Shown here piece by piece: positions 28,390 to 38,050 of a stretch of 52,462 bases of DNA (within the stretch, counting starts at the first letter, position 1; every line of letters begins with the position of its first letter). Position numbers and translations under genes: made by a program. The stretch comes from Clostridiales bacterium (GTDB lineage: Bacteria > Bacillota > Clostridia > Christensenellales > Borkfalkiaceae), in the NCBI GenBank assembly GCA_015055865.1, contig SVHK01000007.1, positions 1 through 52,462 on the forward strand, given 5' to 3'. Under the pieces are notes generated by a model. It did not search any database, was not told the origin of the DNA, and saw nothing but the letters and a program-made list of their open reading frames with translations.

Positions 28390-29232
28390 ATGAACAAGGT
28401 ATTAAAACGAGTATTAATCGTATTTCTTTGCGTTGTCGTGGGCTTGTTTGCGATAGCGAGCGGTTTGCAATTAAGCGTGGTTTACGCGGAAAATTCTTGG
28501 GTGAATTGGTATGCGGATTATGAAAAAATCGATATAGAAGAAATTCTTTTTAAGAAGAACAAAACGGAAGAAGATTACGCGGTTTTATATGCTCAAACGG
28601 GTTTGACGAAGCTTGGCGTGGACGGGCTCGTTGAACGTGGACAGTATAGAAAAATTTTAGAAATTCAAGATTTTTATTTAAAAGAACAAACCGTTGAATG
28701 TTCGTCCTTCTTTCCCTATACTTATTTGGAAAAGCTGACTGGTTATAGCGGTACTTTGTGCGCGTTGGAAGACGGGGATATTATTATTTCCGCAACGACA
28801 CATTCGTTTTTTCTTCGGGTTGGACACGCGGTTATCGTCGTGGACGGTGATTTGGGTTTAGTGGCGGAAGCCCTTTGTCCGGGGTCGGTATCCGAACTCG
28901 TCGGTTCGAGTACGATGACGGGACTTGCGAATTATATGGTGCTTCGGCCGACGGGTATTCCCGTAGAGATTCGCAAGCAAGTGGCGGAATACGTGAAAAA
29001 AGAAATGGTTGGTTTACCGTACGACGCGACGATAGGGCTCTTTTCAAAGAAATTCCCGGAAAAAATAGAAAATACTCAATGCGCGCATTTGGCTTGGTAC
29101 GGGTATAAGAAGTTTGGGTACGATATAGACGGTAACGGCGGGTTAATCGTACAGCCGAGAGATTTTTTCAAATCTGAATATTTTGAAGTCGTGCAAATTT
29201 TTGGCTTTGACCCCGAAAAGCTTTGGAGATAA
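28390..29232 (+). CDS. Putative secreted/membrane-anchored YiiX-like permuted papain-fold hydrolase
   Basis: N-terminal signal anchor; GDIIIS..RVGHAVIVVDGD (His) then NTQCAHLAWYGYKKFGYDID (Cys), order matching permuted NlpC/P60-like proteins. Confidence 0.6.
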   Translation: MNKVLKRVLIVFLCVVVGLFAIASGLQLSVVYAENSWVNWYADYEKIDIEEILFKKNKTEEDYAVLYAQTGLTKLGVDGLVERGQYRKILEIQDFYLKEQTVECSSFFPYTYLEKLTGYSGTLCALEDGDIIISATTHSFFLRVGHAVIVVDGDLGLVAEALCPGSVSELVGSSTMTGLANYMVLRPTGIPVEIRKQVAEYVKKEMVGLPYDATIGLFSKKFPEKIENTQCAHLAWYGYKKFGYDIDGNGGLIVQPRDFFKSEYFEVVQIFGFDPEKLWR

Positions 29233-29241
29233 GGAGTTATT

Positions 29242-30048
29242 ATGCAAGAGAACAAAGGAATAACGTTAATTACGGGCGCGACGGGCGGACTCGGCGGAGC
29301 GTTCGCGAGCGTGTTGGCTAAACGCCAAGAGCCTATTTTTTTAACGGGGCGTAGCGAAGAAAAACTTTGTCGCTTAAAGTCGGAACTTATAGCGCAATAC
29401 CCGTCTTTACCCGTGTTTTACTCTGCGTGTGATTTGACGGATGAAACGGATAGACGAAAATTGCTTGCAAAGGTAAAGGACGTTTGTGAAATAGAGAACT
29501 TGTCCTTATTTCGCTTGATTAACGTAGCGGGTGCGGATATTCAAAAGGCGTTTGAAAAATATACGGACGAAAAAATCGTTTTTCAAAGCAGGGTGAATTT
29601 TGAAAGCGCGATATCCCTTTGTTTAGGGTGCATAAAACTCAGCGTAAAAGAAATCGTTAATATTTCTAGCGTTTCAGGGATTTATCCGATGCCGTACTTT
29701 GCGCTTTATAGCGCGACGAAAGGCGCTTTGACTTCTTTCTCGGTGTCGTTAAGAGAAGAAATGAAAGGGGCAGGGGTGAAAGTAACGGCGATATTGCCCG
29801 GCGCAATCCCTACGCGCGAGGACGTGAAAGAGCAAATCAAAGGTCAAGGGCTTTGGGGGAGAATTGCGGTAAAATCTCCTGCGTTCGTTGCCGAGCAATC
29901 CCTTAAAGCGGTAAAAAAGAACAAGGCGAAAGTAGTGGTTGGATTTGCAAATAAACTTATGAACGTATCCACTCGCTTAATTCCTGCGAGTTGGAAACGA
30001 AAATTTATTGCGAAAAGATGGAGTAAAATTGAAAAAGACGCTTTTTGA
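29242..30048 (+). CDS. SDR family NAD(P)-dependent oxidoreductase
   Basis: TGATGGLGGAF, NVAGAD, ALYSATKGAL. Confidence 0.9.
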   Translation: MQENKGITLITGATGGLGGAFASVLAKRQEPIFLTGRSEEKLCRLKSELIAQYPSLPVFYSACDLTDETDRRKLLAKVKDVCEIENLSLFRLINVAGADIQKAFEKYTDEKIVFQSRVNFESAISLCLGCIKLSVKEIVNISSVSGIYPMPYFALYSATKGALTSFSVSLREEMKGAGVKVTAILPGAIPTREDVKEQIKGQGLWGRIAVKSPAFVAEQSLKAVKKNKAKVVVGFANKLMNVSTRLIPASWKRKFIAKRWSKIEKDAF

Positions 30049-30062
30049 TATAGTTTAAAAGA

Positions 30063-30102
30063 GAAACGCCCTGCGGAAAAATCCGCAAGGCGTTTCCATC
30101 TT
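30063..30102. terminator. Terminator after SDR gene
   Basis: GAAACGCC-ctgcggaaaaatccgcaa-GGCGTTTC. Confidence 0.75.
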
Positions 30103-30130
30103 TGTTGGGTGACAGCTGGAATTTAGTCAA

Positions 30131-30333
30131 TAAAAAACGCGCCGACTTCAGTCAGCGCGAAAAACGCAGACTCAGTCGTCGCTAAACAAAACCAAAAATG
30201 AGCAAATTAATAACTTGCAAAAAAAATTAATGGTAGAATCTGCATTTTATCAAATTCAAATTAATTTTTTTGCAAATATAAATAAGCCCTTAAAAAATAA
30301 AGACTTTGCCCAATGATATAGTTTTGTTTAGCG
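30131..30333 (-). ncRNA. Candidate structured ncRNA (~155-nt rod plus terminator; 6S-RNA-like architecture)
   Basis: Minus-strand promoter TTGATA-17-TATACT (30367-30339); closing stem CGCTAAACAAAAC/GTTTTGTTTAGCG (30333-30321 with 30192-30180), inner stems, terminator CGCGCTGACT-ga-AGTCGGCGCG-TTTTTT (30159-30132). Confidence 0.6.
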
Positions 30334-30338
30334 TAATT

Positions 30339-30367
30339 AGTATAGCACAAACGACAAACTTTATCAA
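30339..30367 (-). promoter_or_regulatory. Promoter for the ncRNA candidate
   Basis: TTGATA - 17 nt - TATACT on the minus strand. Confidence 0.7.
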
Positions 30368-30413
30368 GCGTTTTTATAAACTTTTAAATAAATCTTTAAT
30401 TTTCCCTTTTTCG

Positions 30414-31169
30414 TTAACTTTCCCGTTTTGCCAATACTTTGCCCGTGTCTGCGGTCAATAGGTAGGAACGGGTTTTTCCGTCTTTCGTGATGAGCCCGAC
30501 GTAATAGTAGGGGTCGTCTTCGCAAATCAAGCGTAAATAAATTTCTCCAACGAAGAGATTGTCGCTTGTGAGCTGGTTAAAAGTTTCGCGTTCGTTTTCT
30601 TCTAACGCCGTAAGCAAAGCGCGTGGCGCAAGCGTGTTTGCCTTTTTGACGGTCAACGCCGTAAGCGTGAGTTTTTCTCCGCCGTAGTCTATGTAGAAAG
30701 CTAAGCTTTCCGTGTTCGTAAGGTCGGCGGATACCGAGTAAAAATATTCGGATTTTACGTTGTCGTAGGACATTTCTCCGCCGTAATCGTTGCCGTTGAG
30801 CGAAAAGCTAATCGAGCAAGTTCTATCCCCCGAAAGCGCGGTGAAATAAATTTCAGTGCGTAAAGAAGTTTCTCTACGTACCCCGTCCGCGATATACGGG
30901 TATTCTTTTTCGACGGCGTAGGCGCGTAAAGAATAGTCTTTCTCGTTAGCCGTTAAGATGTTGGAGCGAAGCTCGGAAACGTAGTCGAAGTAGTCTAATT
31001 TTTTAGACGATTTGATTAGCGGAGAGAAAAAGGAAAAAGCGACGATGAAAAGCAAAGATACGCCTAAACAAAACCAAATAATTCGAATGGCTTTTTTAGG
31101 CGCGTGAAAATGCTTTCTTGCTTTGTCAGACGTAGATTTTTTTCTAAAAACGGTTGGAAATACTTTCAT
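30414..31169 (-). CDS. Hypothetical membrane-anchored protein
   Basis: One N-terminal TM segment, extracytoplasmic C-terminal part, no recognised family. Confidence 0.65.
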   Translation of the reverse strand: MKVFPTVFRKKSTSDKARKHFHAPKKAIRIIWFCLGVSLLFIVAFSFFSPLIKSSKKLDYFDYVSELRSNILTANEKDYSLRAYAVEKEYPYIADGVRRETSLRTEIYFTALSGDRTCSISFSLNGNDYGGEMSYDNVKSEYFYSVSADLTNTESLAFYIDYGGEKLTLTALTVKKANTLAPRALLTALEENERETFNQLTSDNLFVGEIYLRLICEDDPYYYVGLITKDGKTRSYLLTADTGKVLAKRES

Positions 31170-31291
31170 AGTAGCATTATATTAAAAAAAGATGAAAAAG
31201 ATACCGAATATTTTTCGTTCATACACTTGATTTTTTGCGTTGGATATGGTAAAATAAATAAAATAGAAAGAAATCGTGGGAGGAGATAGAA

Positions 31292-31897
31292 ATGAAGATA
31301 GATAAAGTTGTCTTACGAGCTATCGTTAGTACGCTTTGCGCTATCGCTATTTTGTGTCTTTGCGCGTTCGTTCTCGCCGCTTGGGTTTATCCTTCTACGA
31401 TGATGAAAATTTCTTACGCGGTCGGTAACGACGCCGGTGCAATGAAATACGCTTATCGCGCTTACGAATCTACGGACGAAGTGTATTACGTTGCGTTTGC
31501 GACTGAAGTTGCGATTAGTATGGACGAGCCTGAGGACGTGGAATATTACGCAACCAAGTTCGTTGAGGACGAAGAACGCTTTTCTTCGTATTGTGCGGAA
31601 ATTGATCAAAAACACGGCTACGACGTAGGTACGTACGAGCGATACGTACACGGTCGGCTTGTCGTTGCAAAATACGATCTTGGTAAAAAAGCGGAGGCTA
31701 AGGAGTATGCATTTCAATCGTTAAAGGGCGGTTTCGCGGAGAATAACGCGGTCGTGGCGTTGCTCTTTACGGCGTTGCAAAATAGCGACGGCGAAACGGT
31801 GGAAAGCATTATTACGTCTTTGCGTTCGTTGTCGATTGTCGATCAAGCGGAAAGCAATTATTTAGCGTCGTTGCTTTCGGCGTACGACCAATTATAA
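31292..31897 (+). CDS. Hypothetical membrane-anchored protein
   Basis: N-terminal TM; upstream TTGATT-17-TAAAAT and GGGAGGAG RBS. Confidence 0.65.
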   Translation: MKIDKVVLRAIVSTLCAIAILCLCAFVLAAWVYPSTMMKISYAVGNDAGAMKYAYRAYESTDEVYYVAFATEVAISMDEPEDVEYYATKFVEDEERFSSYCAEIDQKHGYDVGTYERYVHGRLVVAKYDLGKKAEAKEYAFQSLKGGFAENNAVVALLFTALQNSDGETVESIITSLRSLSIVDQAESNYLASLLSAYDQL

Positions 31898-31942
31898 AAT
31901 AGTTTAAATTTTATCACTAATAAATAAACGAAAGAAAAATAG

Positions 31943-33484
<1,542 letters not shown>

Positions 33485-33486
33485 TT

Positions 33487-33526
33487 GAAAAATAGCGCCT
33501 TTGAAAATTCAAAGTCGCTATTTTCT
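33487..33526 (+). terminator. Hairpin after guaB
   Basis: GAAAATAGCGcCTTTG-aaaatt-CAAAGtCGCTATTTTC. Confidence 0.65.
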
Positions 33527-33589
33527 AAGAGTTTTCGTGTAAAAACTTGTAAATTGGTTATCATTTTAATAATAAAGGAGTAAAAATAA

Positions 33590-34582
33590 ATGGATTACAA
33601 TTCTAACGTTAGACCTAATTCTATGCAAAGAATTACGACGATAGAGCTTGCCAACGAGTTTATCGACGCGCAAGTTAAAGCGGTGCGCGAACAAGTCGGC
33701 GACAAAGGCGTTTTGCTTGCGTTGTCGGGCGGTGTTGATAGCTCGGTCGTTGCCGCGTTGCTTATTAAAGCGATTGGTAAACAGCTCGTTTGCGTGCACG
33801 TAAATCACGGCTTAATGAGAAAGGGCGAAAGCGAACAAGTCGTTGAAATTTTCCGCAATCAACTCGATGCGAATTTAGTATATATCGACGCGACCGACCG
33901 TTTCTTGGATAAGCTCGTGGACGTATCCGACCCCGAAACGAAAAGAAAGATTATCGGCGGTGAGTTTGTTCGCGTATTTGAAGAAGAAGCGCTTAAACTT
34001 AAGGGCGAAGTTTCTTTCCTTGCGCAAGGTACGATTTATCCCGACATCATCGAAAGCGACGGCGTAAAGGCGCATCACAACGTAGGCGGTTTGCCTGAAG
34101 ATATGCAATTTATCGGCTTGGTAGAGCCCGTAAAACTTTTGTATAAAGACGAAGTTCGCGTGGTTGGTAAAGCGCTTGGCTTGCCTTACGAAATGGTTGA
34201 ACGTCAACCGTTCCCCGGCCCTGGGTTGGGCGTACGTTGTACGGGCGCAATTACGCGCGATAGATTGGAAGCGCTCCGTGAATCGGACGCAATCTTGCGT
34301 GAAGAATTCGATAAAGCCGGTTTGACGGAAAAAGTATGGCAATTCTTTACCGTCGTTCCCGATTTCCGTTCAACGGGCGTTAGAAACGGTAAGAGAGTGT
34401 TCGATTGGCCCGTAATTATTCGCGCGGTCAATACGGTGGACGCTATGTCGGCAACCGTACCCGAAATCGATTGGGCGGTTTTGAAGAAGATTACCGACCG
34501 TATTTTGGCGGAAGTAAAGGGCGTTTGTCGTGTTCTTTACGATTTAAGCCCTAAAGCTCCTGCTACGATTGAATGGGAATAA
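33590..34582 (+). CDS. guaA: GMP synthase ATP-pyrophosphatase subunit (no glutamine amidotransferase domain)
   Basis: LALSGGVDSSVVAALL P-loop, VNHGLMRKGE, QPFPGPGLGVRCTG, C-terminal AVNTVDAMSATVPEIDW..LYDLSPKAPATIEWE; 330 aa, starts directly at the ATPPase part. Confidence 0.95.
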   Translation: MDYNSNVRPNSMQRITTIELANEFIDAQVKAVREQVGDKGVLLALSGGVDSSVVAALLIKAIGKQLVCVHVNHGLMRKGESEQVVEIFRNQLDANLVYIDATDRFLDKLVDVSDPETKRKIIGGEFVRVFEEEALKLKGEVSFLAQGTIYPDIIESDGVKAHHNVGGLPEDMQFIGLVEPVKLLYKDEVRVVGKALGLPYEMVERQPFPGPGLGVRCTGAITRDRLEALRESDAILREEFDKAGLTEKVWQFFTVVPDFRSTGVRNGKRVFDWPVIIRAVNTVDAMSATVPEIDWAVLKKITDRILAEVKGVCRVLYDLSPKAPATIEWE

Positions 34583-34602
34583 TTGAATAATATATTGTTT
34601 AT

Positions 34603-34635
34603 ACTGCCTACTCTTAAAAGGGTAGGCAGTTTTTT
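34603..34635 (+). terminator. guaA terminator
   Basis: ACTGCCTAC-tcttaaaagg-GTAGGCAGT-TTTTT. Confidence 0.9.
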
Positions 34636-34723
34636 AGCGTTTATTGATTTTGAATAACGCCATTAAAATTACGCCGAAATTTCCTCCGACAAAAAAACCG
34701 ACGCCAAGCCCTAACCAAAACAT
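34634..34723 (-). CDS. Small membrane protein, 29 aa (DUF3789-like)
   Basis: MFWLGLGVGFFVGGNFGVILMALFKINKR; strong RBS AAAAAGGAG 8 nt upstream of ATG; not in the supplied ORF track because of length. Confidence 0.7.
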   Translation of the reverse strand: MFWLGLGVGFFVGGNFGVILMALFKINKR

Positions 34724-34853
34724 TTAGTTTTCTCCTTTTTAATGATTATAGCCAAAAAAATAGAAAATACTCTTTTCTACAATATATGAAAATTGAAAAA
34801 TAAGGTAACACAATTTCGCTATTTAAGATATAATGAAAAAAGGGGGGTGGGTT

Positions 34854-35510
34854 ATGGAGATTTGTTTCGCACCGCAGGGAAACGTAGGTGAGTTTTGTTT
34901 AGAAAAGCCCCAAAAGCCCGATTTGATTTTGTTTGGCTTTCAAGGTTTGGGCGAAGTGCATTACGAAAGGGAAATAAACGGCGATACCGCTTATTTTGAA
35001 GAAGTTGCAAAGTTATCCAAACAAGCCGATTGCGTGGTTGTTTGCGGTTGCGTTACCAACGCTTTAGGACATAAACGAAAGTCTGTAATCGTTGCGGAAA
35101 AGGGTAGAATTTTGGGCGTTTCGGATATGTTAAACGTTATTGACGACGAAGTGGGCTGTGGGGCGGAATTAAAAGTTTATCCGACTATAGTAGGGAAACT
35201 CGGCGTTATCGTGGCGGAAGATTTATATTTTCCTGACGTCGCAAATTCGTTGACTACGTGCGGAGCGGAGTATTTAATTTGTCCTTTTTTAAAACCCAAC
35301 GGCGTTGAAAACGTACTTTGTCGCGCGTTGGCGTTTTGCTACGGCGCGCCCGTTATTTTTTGTGGCGTAGGGTATTCTTGCGTCGCTGATTCGTCCGGTT
35401 GTTTGGCGTTTTCTTCGCGCGAACCGTCTTACGCAAGCGTTGAAAGAACGCCTGAATACCATCTCGTAGGGTATCGAAGACGCGCGTTTTTAAAAAGAAA
35501 AAAACAATAG
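34854..35510 (+). CDS. Carbon-nitrogen hydrolase (nitrilase)-superfamily protein, probably catalytically inactive
   Basis: Nitrilase-like layout (KLGVIVAEDLYFPDVANSLTTCGAEYLICP) but catalytic positions altered; GTG GGT-rich RBS before ATG 34854. Confidence 0.6.
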   Translation: MEICFAPQGNVGEFCLEKPQKPDLILFGFQGLGEVHYEREINGDTAYFEEVAKLSKQADCVVVCGCVTNALGHKRKSVIVAEKGRILGVSDMLNVIDDEVGCGAELKVYPTIVGKLGVIVAEDLYFPDVANSLTTCGAEYLICPFLKPNGVENVLCRALAFCYGAPVIFCGVGYSCVADSSGCLAFSSREPSYASVERTPEYHLVGYRRRAFLKRKKQ

Positions 35511-35514
35511 AGAA

Positions 35515-35545
35515 ACCGCCGACCTTAAAAAAGGTCGGCGGTTGA
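35515..35545. terminator. Terminator between convergent genes
   Basis: AACCGCCGACCTT-aaaa-AAGGTCGGCGGTT. Confidence 0.8.
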
Positions 35546-35569
35546 AGTTTACGCTTTAATAGTTTGTTT

Positions 35570-36535
35570 TTACGGTTGAATTTGAATAATAATATTGCCC
35601 GTACTAGCGGTAAGCTCGCACTTGCCCCCCGTAATCGTCTTTGGAACGTCAATTCTACCCGTTCCGCTATCAACAATAAAGATTTTTTCTGAAAGTAGTG
35701 AACCGGTAATATCACCCGTAGAAGTGGTAACGGAAATTTCTCCCGCGTCGCAACTTTCAAACGTTACGTTGCCCGTTTTATTGTTTATATTAAAACTTTG
35801 CGTTGCGACTACGTTTTTAAGTTCAACCTTTCCCGTACTGCCGTCGAAAGAGAAAGCATTGCAGGTAAGGTTGGTTAAACGAGCGTCGCCCGTACTTGTT
35901 TTGGCTGTAAGAGTTGTTTCAAGCGTTATTGATTCCGCGAAAATATTACCCGTAGAAACGGAAAGGGCGAGCGATTTTGCCGTAATATTTTTTGCGTGAA
36001 TATCGCCCGTGGATCTCGTAAGAGAAACGTAATTAGCGGTAATGTTTTCTATGCGGAGATCGCCCGTACTTCCTTTAATGTCGATATCTTCAAAACTAAA
36101 ATTTTCTAGGATTTCCACATCGCCCGTGCCTGTTTGAATACATAAATCGGCGTATTTGATTTGGGGTAAATATACGGTGATTTTATCTTTAGCAAAGTCG
36201 AAAAATTGAATGTGGTCGTACCATTTTCTCTCGTCGATTGTTCTTATCGTAAGCTTGCCGTCTTGCACGGAAACGGAGTGGTTAACTTTTTCTTTTTCAA
36301 AACATTCCACTGTGCATTTTCCATCGTTGGACGGAGTAAAAAGTATATTTGCGGTATCAGTATCAATGTCAAAAGAATTAAATTCTTGCGTAATTTCGTG
36401 GGTTTTTGTGTCGTATTCTTGCCCGAAAAGTTTTCTAAAATTCCAATCGGTAGAACAAGCGGAGAAACAAAACAGCATTACGCCTAAAATAATAAGTGAT
36501 GTAGCGGTTAAAAACCAAAATTTAATTGTTTTCAT
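35570..36535 (-). CDS. DUF4097-family beta-repeat lipoprotein
   Basis: Lipobox FSAC; repeated STGD/STGN motifs forming beta-helix-like repeats. Confidence 0.85.
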   Translation of the reverse strand: MKTIKFWFLTATSLIILGVMLFCFSACSTDWNFRKLFGQEYDTKTHEITQEFNSFDIDTDTANILFTPSNDGKCTVECFEKEKVNHSVSVQDGKLTIRTIDERKWYDHIQFFDFAKDKITVYLPQIKYADLCIQTGTGDVEILENFSFEDIDIKGSTGDLRIENITANYVSLTRSTGDIHAKNITAKSLALSVSTGNIFAESITLETTLTAKTSTGDARLTNLTCNAFSFDGSTGKVELKNVVATQSFNINNKTGNVTFESCDAGEISVTTSTGDITGSLLSEKIFIVDSGTGRIDVPKTITGGKCELTASTGNIIIQIQP

Positions 36536-36549
36536 TGTTTACGCTCCTT

Positions 36550-37122
36550 TTAAAAGATTGAATGAATACTCTTTTTTGTTAAACTTTCAACACCTTTCGT
36601 GGCGGATTTGCAACCGAAATATAAGAAAATAGAAAGCCCTAAAAGGATACAAGCCGTGCCCAAAAGCGTAATCGCTAAAGGTATGTAGCCGACGGATATA
36701 TAGAGAACGCTTAAAATTGATAGGACAATCGCGCATACGCAAAAAGCGACGAATACCGTCCAAAGAACAATTGGGATTACCCAAAGCACCACGTAAAAGG
36801 AAAAGATTATAGCCATAAGCGCAATCAGTAAAGCAAATCCTATCGGCGCGCTGAAAGTTAAAAAGCACGATTTCCAAAGCGTTGAGTTTTCTTTTTTGTG
36901 TGACGTTTTCTTTTTTATGGGGAGTGGGGAAAGTTCGGTTTCTATTTGCGTAACGATTTCGTCAATCGTTCCTATTTGCTCAACGGCGGTTTCTTCTGAA
37001 AGACCTTCTTCAATTTTATCGTCGATTATTTCGCTATAAAAGTTTAATCGTTCGTTTACTTCTTTTTGCGGTAAAGCGGAAAGCCTTTTTCTTAATTGGG
37101 AAAGAAATTCTTGCTTATTCAT
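36550..37122 (-). CDS. DUF1700 family membrane protein
   Basis: MNKQEFLSQLRKRLSALPQKEVNERLNFYSEIIDDKIEEGLSEE and TM helices. Confidence 0.9.
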   Translation of the reverse strand: MNKQEFLSQLRKRLSALPQKEVNERLNFYSEIIDDKIEEGLSEETAVEQIGTIDEIVTQIETELSPLPIKKKTSHKKENSTLWKSCFLTFSAPIGFALLIALMAIIFSFYVVLWVIPIVLWTVFVAFCVCAIVLSILSVLYISVGYIPLAITLLGTACILLGLSIFLYFGCKSATKGVESLTKKSIHSIF

Positions 37123-37432
37123 CGCCTTTCTCCTTATTTACAAACTGATAAATGGACATTACTTCTTTCCATTCGTCCTTAAAATCTTCTATTCTACCAA
37201 GCCCTGCTTTCGTAATATGATAATATTTTCGAAGTCTACCGTCGTGCTCCGCGGTTCGAACGGTTAGCATATTCGCGTTTTCCAACCGTTTTAGAATGGT
37301 ATATAACGTGGATTCAGACATCTCTATATACGGTTTTATGTCTTTTATGATTTTGTAACCGTATGAGTCCTCGTTTTTGATGGTGGCTAATACGCATACG
37401 TCTAATAGTCCGCGTTTGAGTTGTGCGTCCAT
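37115..37432 (-). CDS. PadR family transcriptional regulator
   Basis: LKRGLLDVCVLATIKNEDSYGYKIIKDI..SESTLYTILKRLE..GRLRKYYHITKAG. Confidence 0.95.
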   Translation of the reverse strand: MDAQLKRGLLDVCVLATIKNEDSYGYKIIKDIKPYIEMSESTLYTILKRLENANMLTVRTAEHDGRLRKYYHITKAGLGRIEDFKDEWKEVMSIYQFVNKEKGDE

Positions 37433-37528
37433 ACCATACTCTCCTTTACGTAATACATCATATCACGAAGTATTTTTTTTGTCAAGCATTTTTATGAAAA
37501 TTTTTTAAAAATCTAAATAAGAAGAAAT

Positions 37529-37556
37529 CCCCCAAAGGTTGTAAGCTTTGGGGGGA
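37529..37556. terminator. Terminator downstream of smpB
   Basis: CCCCCAAAG-gttgtaag-CTTTGGGGG. Confidence 0.75.
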
Positions 37557-37597
37557 AGAAATATATGGTTTAAAGTTGTTAAAATAAGAGAAAAGAA

Positions 37598-38050
37598 TTA
37601 AAACCCTGCGTTTTTGATGGCGCGTTCGGTGTCGCGTTTTACGTCGCGTTCCGCTATCGATTGTTTTTTATCGTAGGTGTGCTTACCTTTACAAAGCGCA
37701 ATTTCTATTTTTACGAGCGAATCTTTGAAATAGAGCTTTAAGGGTACGAGCGTGTAACCTTGACGGTTGATTTTACCTGCGATTTTGGAAAGTTCGCTTT
37801 TGTGTAGGAGTAATTTTCTATCCCTTCTCGTATCTTTGGTGCTAAACGCGTCCGATTTATCGTAGAGAGCGACGTGCATATTCTTAACGGAAAGGGTGTT
37901 GCCGCGCAAAAAACAAAAGCTGTCGTTCATATTGACCGCGCCTTGGCGTAAGGATTTGATTTCGTTGCCTTCAAGCACGATGCCCGCTTCGTATTTTTCT
38001 TCAATAAAATATTCGAAAGACGCGGATTTATTTACTGCGATAATTTTCAT
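37598..38050 (-). CDS. smpB: SsrA-binding protein
   Basis: NKSASFEYFIEEKYEAGIVLEGNEIKSLRQG; KGKHTYDKKQSIAERD. Confidence 0.97.
   Translation of the reverse strand: MKIIAVNKSASFEYFIEEKYEAGIVLEGNEIKSLRQGAVNMNDSFCFLRGNTLSVKNMHVALYDKSDAFSTKDTRRDRKLLLHKSELSKIAGKINRQGYTLVPLKLYFKDSLVKIEIALCKGKHTYDKKQSIAERDVKRDTERAIKNAGF

Noticed and set aside
33485-33589. GATase domain of GuaA in another frame upstream
   Set aside because: Only 105 nt separate guaB and guaA and they contain a terminator-like hairpin.
35570-37432. PadR-DUF1700-DUF4097 operon as a novel system
   Set aside because: A widespread, previously recognised gene arrangement in Firmicutes; reported as features only.
37433-37597. tmRNA (ssrA) next to smpB
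   Set aside because: Looked for because ssrA often follows smpB, but the gap is too short and contains only a terminator and the padR promoter.
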